Part shown: piece by piece, positions 5,951-11,015 of the stretch | Layout of the letters: each line of letters begins with the position of its first letter | Numbering within the stretch: position 1 is the first letter of the stretch | Origin: an uncultured Fusicatenibacter sp. | GTDB taxonomy: Bacteria > Bacillota > Clostridia > Lachnospirales > Lachnospiraceae | Assembly: GCA_902493585.1 (NCBI GenBank) | Contig: CABUPZ010000080.1 | Location: 1 to 11,015, forward strand | DNA: 11,015 nucleotides | Direction of reading: 5' to 3' | The notes under the pieces: generated by a model | Database searches by the model: none | What the model saw: the letters and a program-made list of their open reading frames with translations, nothing else | Told to the model about the DNA's origin: nothing | Translations under genes and position numbers: made by a program

Positions 5951-7408
5951 ATGTCATTTTCGATAGAAACCGGGATACCGGTTCTGACTGTATATCTGCA
6001 GGGGCTTTTGAGCTTTTTTTCACCCTGCGTGCTGCCATTGGTTCCGCTCTATGTGGGTTATCTGTCCGGAGGAGCGAAAGTTGTGGAAAAAGACGGCACA
6101 ATCCGCTATCCCCGTGGAAAAGTAATGCTTCATACGCTGTGTTTTGTGATCGGGATCAGTTTTGCGTTTTTTGCGCTGGGGTTTGGCTTTTCTGCGCTCG
6201 GCCGCTTTTTCTCAGGAAACCGGACGATGTTTGCGCGGATCAGCGGTATTTTGATGATCCTGTTCGGTATTTATCAGACGGGAATTCTCGGGCATCTGAA
6301 GATTGCGGATAAGGAGCACAGGATCCATTTCCGGCTGGACAAGTTTTCCATGAATCCTCTGGTGGCGCTGGTATTCGGGTTTACCTTCAGTTTTGCGTGG
6401 ACGCCCTGTGTGGGGCCTGCGCTTGCCAGTGTGCTTCTGATGGTATCTACGGCGGCTTCCCCTGCAATCGGATATCTGCTGATCGGTGTGTATACGGCAG
6501 GATTTGTGATCCCGTTTCTGGCGGTGGGACTGTTTACGGGAACGGTTCTTGACTTTTTCCGGAAACATCAGAAGATTGTCCGGTACTCCGTGAAAGGGGG
6601 AGCGGTGCTGATGATCCTGCTTGGCGTGATGACATTCACCGGATGGATGAATGGACTGACCGGATATCTGTCTTCCGTCGGCGGGCAGAACAGTGTTTCG
6701 GTTGAAGAACAGGAAGCGGATCCATCCGATGGTGAAGACACCGTGGAAAGTGATACGGGCAATGGCGGTACAGACAATGGAGGTACGGCTCCGGACAGCA
6801 GTGCAGCGGAATCGTCGGGGCAGGAGGACACCAGTGGATCGGACGCGGTGGATTCGGAAGGAAGCACCGGAACGGAGGAAGATGGATCTTCGGGACAGGT
6901 GACGGAACAAGAGGAGGAAGCAGATGCGGAGCAAGAAGCAGAAGAAGAACTTCCGGATGCACCGGACTTTACATTGACGGATCAGTACGGGAACACGCAT
7001 ACTCTGTCGGAGTACCGGGGAAAGACGGTGTTTCTGAATTTCTGGGCGACCTGGTGCGGTCCCTGCAAAATGGAGATGCCGGACATCCAGGCGCTCTATG
7101 AGGAATATGGAAAAAACAGCGAAGACCTGATCGTCCTTGGCGTCGCGAATCCGAAAACAGAGGAGAATCCAGGCAATGCGGATGAGAGCCAGGAGGATGT
7201 GGAAGCGTTTCTTGAGGAGAACGGCTACACATATCCGGTTGCTATGGATACCACCGGGGAGGTTTTCCAGACCTATGGGATTTCCGCGTTTCCCACTACC
7301 TTTATGATCACCGAAGAGGGCAAAGTATTCGGTTATGCCAGCGGTACGCTGACCAGCGATATGATCCACAGCATTGTGAAACAGACGATGACCGGAGTGA
7401 GAGAATAA
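5951..7408 (+). CDS. CcdA-type electron carrier fused to a surface thioredoxin (TlpA/ResA-like)
   Basis: A 485-residue membrane protein expected to pass electrons from cytoplasmic thioredoxin across the membrane to an extracellular thioredoxin domain that reduces or repairs surface disulfides. Residues 1-245 are a CcdA/DsbD-like hydrophobic domain with about six membrane spans and its two redox cysteines, C26 in SFFSPCVLPLVP and C153 in FAWTPCVGPA. Residues about 251-333 form a low-complexity linker of Glu, Asp, Ser, Thr, Gly with no Lys or Arg. Residues about 335-485 are a TlpA/ResA-type thioredoxin starting PDAPDFTL, with the active site WCGPC (C369, C372) and a cis-Pro region SAFPTTF. The ATG at 5951 has GGAGG at 5941-5945; the frame is open further left, into the preceding terminator, but that stretch is not coding. 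Bounded by terminators on both sides, so monocistronic. No cytochrome c biogenesis or methionine sulfoxide reductase gene is adjacent, so the client is unknown. Confidence 0.93.
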   Translation: MSFSIETGIPVLTVYLQGLLSFFSPCVLPLVPLYVGYLSGGAKVVEKDGTIRYPRGKVMLHTLCFVIGISFAFFALGFGFSALGRFFSGNRTMFARISGILMILFGIYQTGILGHLKIADKEHRIHFRLDKFSMNPLVALVFGFTFSFAWTPCVGPALASVLLMVSTAASPAIGYLLIGVYTAGFVIPFLAVGLFTGTVLDFFRKHQKIVRYSVKGGAVLMILLGVMTFTGWMNGLTGYLSSVGGQNSVSVEEQEADPSDGEDTVESDTGNGGTDNGGTAPDSSAAESSGQEDTSGSDAVDSEGSTGTEEDGSSGQVTEQEEEADAEQEAEEELPDAPDFTLTDQYGNTHTLSEYRGKTVFLNFWATWCGPCKMEMPDIQALYEEYGKNSEDLIVLGVANPKTEENPGNADESQEDVEAFLEENGYTYPVAMDTTGEVFQTYGISAFPTTFMITEEGKVFGYASGTLTSDMIHSIVKQTMTGVRE

Positions 7409-7410
7409 AA

Positions 7411-7455
7411 GAAAAATTCGTAACCGTTTAGTTGCTGAACGGTTGCGAATTTTTC
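7411..7455. terminator. Strong two-way terminator after the CcdA-thioredoxin gene
   Basis: An 18-bp stem: 7411-7428 pairs with 7438-7455 with a single T-G wobble and a 9-base loop. The outer part is A/T (GAAAAATTCG with CGAATTTTTC), giving a T tract on either strand. It begins two bases after the stop codon. Confidence 0.85.
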
Positions 7456-7484
7456 TATACACCCGATGAGATTTCCGATATAAT
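7456..7484 (+). promoter_or_regulatory. Promoter of the YhhN-like/deoA operon
   Basis: Consensus -10 TATAAT at 7479-7484 and -35 TATACA at 7456-7461 with 17-base spacing, directly after the previous terminator. Expected start near 7491, about 30 bases before the ATG at 7521. Confidence 0.65.
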
Positions 7485-7520
7485 AGAAGTAAAGAAGTTT
7501 TATAAGGGAGAGGGAAAGGT

Positions 7521-8186
7521 ATGAATCGATGGCAATGGCTTCTGCTGGTGCTCCCGGAAATGGCGGCAGGTACCGGCGCTTACTTTCTGATGAAATACAG
7601 GATGAACACTCGCTGGAAGATTATGGCGAAATGTATGGTCACATGGATGGCGGTCTGTACGGCGGCTGTGGGTCTGCTCCAGCAGCAGAAACATCCATTG
7701 GAAGATATGATCTTCTGGGCGATGGTGCTGTTCCTGGCGGCGGATGGCCTTCTGGAGATCTGCTTTCCGGCGGGCGCGGCTGTCTTTGGGCTTGGCCATG
7801 TGCTGCTGATCCTGTGGTATTTGCGGCAGGGAGGGCTTCATCCGATGACGGCGGTCGTGTTTGTGGTGCTGTGTCTGGCGGCTCTTGTGCTATTCCGGAA
7901 GGAATGCAGAAAGTTCTGGGCGGAAAGAAATTATCTGTATCTGACGGGCATGCTTCTGTATCTGGCGTTCCTGATGCTGATGGTTTCCATGGCAGTTCTT
8001 CTCCCGACGGTAATGGGAACGAAGGGTTTGCTGCCGGGCATCGGCGCGCTGGCGTTTGCCGGGTCTGACATGATGGTTGGGAAGAATGTTCTTGTGGGTC
8101 TGCCAAGGAGAAAGAATGACTTTGCGCTTTGCCTGTACTATGCTGCAGTTCTTATGATTGCATTTGTCACATGGACGGAGGGATAA
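7521..8186 (+). CDS. YhhN/TMEM86-family membrane protein (putative lysoplasmalogenase)
   Basis: A 221-residue polytopic membrane protein with about eight predicted hydrophobic segments. It matches the YhhN/TMEM86 family, whose characterised animal members cleave the vinyl-ether bond of lysoplasmalogens. Conserved positions visible: D75 in FLAADGLLE, H93 in FGLGHVLLI and D183 in GALAFAGSDMMVG, plus LYYAAVLMIAF near the C-terminus. Overall sequence drift is high, so the family is likely but the enzymatic activity is inference. Plasmalogens are common in anaerobic clostridia, which makes the activity reasonable here. The start at 7521 has a purine-rich AGGGAGAGGGAAAGG just upstream. Its last codons contain the ribosome binding site of the following nucleoside phosphorylase gene, with only 3 bases between stop and next start, so the two are one translationally coupled operon. 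Confidence 0.75.
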   Translation: MNRWQWLLLVLPEMAAGTGAYFLMKYRMNTRWKIMAKCMVTWMAVCTAAVGLLQQQKHPLEDMIFWAMVLFLAADGLLEICFPAGAAVFGLGHVLLILWYLRQGGLHPMTAVVFVVLCLAALVLFRKECRKFWAERNYLYLTGMLLYLAFLMLMVSMAVLLPTVMGTKGLLPGIGALAFAGSDMMVGKNVLVGLPRRKNDFALCLYYAAVLMIAFVTWTEG

Positions 8187-8189
8187 AAA

Positions 8190-9494
8190 ATGAGAATGTA
8201 TGATCTGATCATGAAAAAGAGGAACGGAAAAACACTGGAGAAGGAAGAGATCGACTGGATGATCTCAGAATATACCGCCGCACGGATTCCGGATTATCAG
8301 ATGTCGGCGTTTCTGATGGCTGTTTATTTTCAGGGAATGAGCGAGGCGGAGACGCTGGATCTGACCATGGCAATGGCGCATAGCGGCGAGATGCTGGATC
8401 TTTCCGGAATCCGGGGGATCAAGGTGGACAAACATTCCACCGGAGGCGTCGGCGATAAGACTTCCCTTGCGCTGACCCCGATGGTTGCTGCCTGCGGTAT
8501 CTGGGTCGCGAAAATGAGCGGCCGCGGATTGGGACACACCGGGGGGACCATTGACAAGCTGGAAAGCTTTTCCGGATTTTCCACGGAGATTTCCGCGGAG
8601 CAGTTTGAGAAGCAGGTGAACCGCATCGGCATTTCCATCATGGGACAGACGGCGGACCTGGCTCCGGCGGATAAAAAGCTCTACGCCCTGCGGGATGTGA
8701 CGGCGACGGTGGACCAGATGTCGCTGATCGCCAGCTCTATTATGAGCAAAAAGCTGGCGGCAGGCGCGGATGCGATCGTGCTGGATGTGAAGACCGGAAG
8801 CGGAGCCTTTATGAAAACCCGGGAAGATGCGCTGGCGCTTGCCGAAGAGATGGTGCGGATCGGAAACGGGGCAGGGAAACAAACGGTCGCTGTGGTATCG
8901 GATATGAACCAGCCGCTTGGAAATGCGGTGGGAAATGCGCTGGAGGTGCAGGAGGCGATTGCGACCCTGAGAGGGGAAGGACCGGAAGATTTCACCGAGC
9001 TCTGCCTGACGATCGGTGCTTATATGCTGGTGGCAGGCAAAAAGGCGGATACACCGGAAGAAGCCAGGGCGATGCTGCAGCGGGTGATCGCCGATGGAAG
9101 CGCGCTGAAAAAGCTGGAGGAATTTGTTGAAGCTCAGGGCGGTGATCCGGAGCAGGTCCGCCATCCGGAACTGCTGCCGGCTGCGGCCATCCGGGAACCG
9201 ATCCTGGCGCCGATGGATGGATATCTCCAGAGGATTCAGTGTGAAGAGGTTGGAAACTGTTCGATGATCCTCGGAGGCGGACGGGAGACGAAAGAAAGTG
9301 AGCTTGACCTGTCGGTGGGTCTGATTCTTCACAAAAAGACCGGAGACTTTGTGAAAAAAGGAGAGCCGCTGGCGACGATCCACGCCAATGACCGGGAGAA
9401 AGCTGCCCAGGCCAGTCAGCGGTATCTGGCTGCCTGCCGGATCGGGGAAGAGCCGGTTCAGAGACCGGAACTGATCCACGCAGTGATCCGATGA
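8190..9494 (+). CDS. Pyrimidine-nucleoside (thymidine/uridine) phosphorylase
   Basis: Splits thymidine, deoxyuridine or uridine with phosphate into free base and (deoxy)ribose 1-phosphate, in cytoplasmic nucleoside salvage. The 434-residue length is the family norm. Layout: an N-terminal alpha domain starting MRMYDLIMKKRNGK as in Bacillus Pdp, the signature VDKHSTGGVGDKTS with H82, SGRGLGHTGGTIDKLES (phosphate/nucleoside binding), a glycine-rich VLDVKTGSGAFM segment, and a C-terminal alpha/beta domain ending near AACRIGEEP. The start at 8190 is supported by GGAGGG at 8177-8182, inside the end of the preceding gene, and by the family N-terminus. Sequence alone does not separate broad pyrimidine (Pdp) from thymidine-specific (DeoA) enzymes; the Pdp-like N-terminus and Firmicute setting favour the broad form. 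Usual partners (deoC, cdd) are not in the window; an upstream membrane protein replaces them. Confidence 0.95.
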   Translation: MRMYDLIMKKRNGKTLEKEEIDWMISEYTAARIPDYQMSAFLMAVYFQGMSEAETLDLTMAMAHSGEMLDLSGIRGIKVDKHSTGGVGDKTSLALTPMVAACGIWVAKMSGRGLGHTGGTIDKLESFSGFSTEISAEQFEKQVNRIGISIMGQTADLAPADKKLYALRDVTATVDQMSLIASSIMSKKLAAGADAIVLDVKTGSGAFMKTREDALALAEEMVRIGNGAGKQTVAVVSDMNQPLGNAVGNALEVQEAIATLRGEGPEDFTELCLTIGAYMLVAGKKADTPEEARAMLQRVIADGSALKKLEEFVEAQGGDPEQVRHPELLPAAAIREPILAPMDGYLQRIQCEEVGNCSMILGGGRETKESELDLSVGLILHKKTGDFVKKGEPLATIHANDREKAAQASQRYLAACRIGEEPVQRPELIHAVIR

Positions 9495-9506
9495 ATGATT
9501 TTTATG

Positions 9507-9551
9507 AAAGCGGGAGAAATCAGGAGGAAACTCCGGGATTTCTCCCGCTTT
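9507..9551. terminator. Terminator shared by the phosphorylase gene and the araC-type gene
   Basis: A 15-bp stem AAAGCGGGAGAAATC (9507-9521) with GATTTCTCCCGCTTT (9537-9551), with an inner GGAG-GAAA-CTCC tetraloop helix (9523-9534). T tract 9549-9553 serves the plus strand. It also covers the last codons and stop of the convergent regulator. Confidence 0.85.
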
Positions 9552-10425
9552 TTCGATACTGGCTGGGTGAGATTCCCATTTCTTTTTTAAAGATTTTGGC
9601 GAAATAGGCGGAACCGCCAAAGCCGGTCTGTTCCGCGATCTGTGTGATGGAAAGATCCTTTTCCCGCAGCAGAGGAAGGCTCTGTTCCACCCGGTAATCC
9701 AGAAGATAATCAAACAGAGAAAGCTTCATATGCTTCCGGAAAAAGCGGCAGCATTCGCTTTTGCTGATATTTACATGCTTTGCCAGGTCTTCCAGGGTAA
9801 TCTTTTCACGGTAATGGGTGTGCAGATACTCCAGGATCGCCCGCAGCCGTTCTGTGTCGCGGATCGCACGTTCCCTGGAGGGTTGAAGATCCATGCTTTC
9901 ATGGAGAAACAGCGCCTGCCAGAAGGAGGAAAGTTCCCTCTGGATCTTAAGCTCATAGACCGGAGAAGGATGAAGGGTTTGTTCATAAATCTCCTTCAGG
10001 TGCGAGAGTGCCTCCGCCTCCCATGCAACGGCAGGGGAGAAACTGACGGAGGAAAGGCGGGCGCTGGTCAGCACCGGTTCCATAAACCGGGTGTGGATCC
10101 GGCTGTTTTCAAATCCGTAGATCAGCCGCGGCAGGAAGGTGATGGAAAAATAATGACAGTCCTGTCCGTTCAGCATCCGCCCGGTGTGCAGGGCGTTGGT
10201 ATTGCAGAAAAGGCCGTCTCCTGCCTGCATATGATAAACGCGGTCGTTGACCTGGTATTCCATTTCTCCGGAGAGAAACAGTGTCAGCTCAATTTCCGGA
10301 TGCCAGTGCCAGGAAAAAGAGCCGCGTTCATAGGAAGAGAGGATCTCATGGCTGGTATGAAAGGGAAATTCATAGGAGCCGTGGGATTTCAGCTCTTTCT
10401 GGGTGTCGTTGAGATGGAGCTGCAT
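9520..10425 (-). CDS. AraC-family transcriptional regulator with cupin sensor domain
   Basis: A 301-residue regulator from ATG 10425. An N-terminal cupin-type ligand domain (about 18-110) contains the metal/sugar-binding style motif HWHPEIEL at residues 40-47 and a second His in NTNALHTG. The C-terminal AraC domain (about 198-293) has two helix-turn-helix units: ITLEDLAKHVNISKSECCRFF and LSITQIAEQTGFGGSAYFAK, ending with the usual ISPSQYRK. The upstream GTG at 10431 is also in frame; the AAGGAGG (plus-strand 10436-10442) lies 4 bases from GTG and 10 from ATG, so the ATG is preferred but not certain. It is divergent from galK across 358 bases, so it probably controls galactose use (inference). 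Its stop codon lies inside the terminator of the convergent phosphorylase gene. Confidence 0.93.
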   Translation of the reverse strand: MQLHLNDTQKELKSHGSYEFPFHTSHEILSSYERGSFSWHWHPEIELTLFLSGEMEYQVNDRVYHMQAGDGLFCNTNALHTGRMLNGQDCHYFSITFLPRLIYGFENSRIHTRFMEPVLTSARLSSVSFSPAVAWEAEALSHLKEIYEQTLHPSPVYELKIQRELSSFWQALFLHESMDLQPSRERAIRDTERLRAILEYLHTHYREKITLEDLAKHVNISKSECCRFFRKHMKLSLFDYLLDYRVEQSLPLLREKDLSITQIAEQTGFGGSAYFAKIFKKEMGISPSQYRKSGRNPGVSS

Positions 10426-10503
10426 GAGCACGATGCCTCCTTACTGTGAATATTGATGTTACTTTTCGTAATTGCTCATCTGGCTGAATTGTTATTACAT
10501 TTC

Positions 10504-10532
10504 ATTATAAAGGGATGGGAGAAACTTTACAA
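10504..10532 (-). promoter_or_regulatory. Promoter of the araC-type gene
   Basis: On the minus strand, -35 TTGTAA (10532-10527) and consensus -10 TATAAT (10509-10504) with a 17-base spacer. The predicted start near 10497 leaves a leader of about 70 bases before the ATG at 10425. Confidence 0.7.
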
Positions 10533-10567
10533 GCGCAAGATAGTTATCATATTGGGTAATATTCTTA

Positions 10568-10596
10568 TTGCTAAAACACCGGGATTTTTTTATACT
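10568..10596 (+). promoter_or_regulatory. Promoter of galK
   Basis: The -35 TTGCTA (10568-10573) and -10 TATACT (10591-10596) have 17-base spacing. The start near 10603 gives a leader of about 180 bases. It lies 36 bases from the divergent regulator's -35, so the two promoters share a short control region, suited to AraC-type binding. Confidence 0.65.
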
Positions 10597-10613
10597 TAAA
10601 GTATCAGAAAACG

Positions 10614-10639
10614 CAGCTGTTCAATCTGCTGAACGGCTG
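10614..10639 (+). promoter_or_regulatory. First hairpin of the galK leader
   Basis: CAGCTGTTCA (10614-10623) pairs with TGAACGGCTG (10630-10639), ten pairs with one wobble and a 6-base loop. It begins about ten bases after the predicted start site and could be an RNA hairpin or a DNA operator palindrome. Confidence 0.5.
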
Positions 10640-10658
10640 TCGGAAAACAGAAATTCAA

Positions 10659-10698
10659 GCCCCAGGTGAACATCCCGTATTGGGTGACCGAAAGGGGC
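10659..10698 (+). promoter_or_regulatory. Second, bulged hairpin of the galK leader
   Basis: GCCCC (10659-10663) pairs with GGGGC (10694-10698). Inside, GGT, CA and CCC on the 5' side (10665-10676, with GAA and T bulged) pair in order with GGG, TG and ACC (10682-10689), closing on GTATT. A run of six T follows only at 10722-10727, 24 bases later, so it is not a classical terminator. I cannot match it to a riboswitch class I know. Confidence 0.4.
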
Positions 10699-10783
10699 AG
10701 TGAACCAGGCGGCGAGAGGCATTTTTTGAAACGTTCAGGAGTGGATGTTGGAAAACGCTGCAAGGTTCGGAAAGGAGAAGAGG

Positions 10784-11015
10784 ATGAAGCAGAAAGTATT
10801 GGAGAGTTTTGCAGAGCATTTCGGAGGGGAGGGGGATATCCGCACCTATTTTGCTCCGGGACGTGTGAATCTGATCGGAGAGCACACCGATTATAACGGA
10901 GGCCATGTATTTCCCTGTGCGCTGACCATCGGTACCTATATGGCGGCGAGAAAGCGGGAGGACAGAAAGCTCAGATTTTATTCCATGAATTTTGAGCATC
11001 TGGGCGTGATCGAAT
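10784..11015 (+). CDS. galK: Galactokinase, 5' part
   Basis: First enzyme of the Leloir pathway, phosphorylating alpha-D-galactose to galactose 1-phosphate with ATP. Only the first 77 residues lie in the window; the gene runs off the right edge. The galactokinase signature FAPGRVNLIGEHTDYNGGHV (residues 23-42) is unmistakable within the GHMP kinase family and contains the sugar-binding E-H-T-D segment. The start ATG at 10784 has AGGAG at 10773-10777 with 6-nt spacing, and the N-terminal length before the signature is normal. It is divergent from an AraC-type regulator and preceded by a long structured leader. A galT or galE partner would be expected downstream but cannot be seen here. Confidence 0.95.
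   Translation, partial: MKQKVLESFAEHFGGEGDIRTYFAPGRVNLIGEHTDYNGGHVFPCALTIGTYMAARKREDRKLRFYSMNFEHLGVIE

Noticed and set aside
6212..7462. Minus-strand open frame of 416 codons opposite the CcdA-thioredoxin gene
   Set aside because: Shadow of a convincing fusion protein; low-complexity Arg/His content and no ribosome binding site or family motif.
8265..9713. Long minus-strand open frame (482 codons) opposite the nucleoside phosphorylase
   Set aside because: It is antisense to a clear family protein, has high Arg/His/Ser shadow composition, crosses a terminator and overlaps the araC-type gene.
10722..10727. T run in the galK leader as an intrinsic terminator
   Set aside because: The nearest stable hairpin ends 24 bases earlier and the sequence directly before the T run is not self-complementary.
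10724..10737. TTTTGAAACGTTCA as a catabolite-responsive element
   Set aside because: The half-site spacing is shorter than the cre consensus and it lies far downstream of the -10 box; the match is too weak.
1..11015. CRISPR arrays, tRNA/rRNA genes, transposons, phage genes or defence systems
   Set aside because: No regularly spaced repeats, cloverleaf sequences, transposase or nuclease motifs were seen on either strand.

Overview
The window looks like a chromosomal stretch of an anaerobic, moderate-GC Firmicute, most probably a gut Lachnospiraceae (Blautia/Dorea/Mediterraneibacter type). This is inferred from a pyruvate formate-lyase system, an intracellular GH29 fucosidase, a clostridial-style CcdA-thioredoxin fusion, strong GGAGG ribosome binding sites and TATAAT promoters. 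I see no tRNA, rRNA, CRISPR array, transposase or phage gene, so this is mostly core and accessory metabolism.

Layout, left to right. Bases 1-1969 hold the 3' part of pflB (glycyl-radical enzyme) and complete pflA (its radical-SAM activase), separated by two tandem perfect hairpins and closed by a roughly 100-nt inverted repeat. Bases 2184-3086 are a scar: the C-terminal half of a LysR regulator (minus strand) is joined head-on to the C-terminal half of an aldo/keto reductase (plus strand). Both 5' ends and the intergenic promoter region are gone, as expected from one internal deletion in a divergent regulator/target pair. Next comes a GH29 alpha-L-fucosidase with its own consensus promoter (3180-4729).

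Bases 4817-5878 hold two small regulatory-looking genes: a HEAT-repeat protein with a structured 5' UTR, and an HPr-like protein that keeps the Ser46-type motif but has a non-canonical His site. Then follow a CcdA-thioredoxin fusion with a long, purely acidic linker (5951-7408), a YhhN/TMEM86-family membrane protein translationally coupled to pyrimidine-nucleoside phosphorylase (7521-9494), a convergent AraC-type regulator sharing a terminator (9520-10425, minus), and the divergent start of galK (10784 to the end) behind a folded 5' leader of about 180 nt.

Together the genes cover anaerobic pyruvate cleavage (PflB/PflA), sugar capture (fucosidase, GalK with a probable AraC regulator), nucleoside salvage, lipid remodelling and export of reducing power to surface thiols. 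Most points of interest are regulatory RNA structures, degraded genes and two variant proteins. I found no clearly new multi-gene system.
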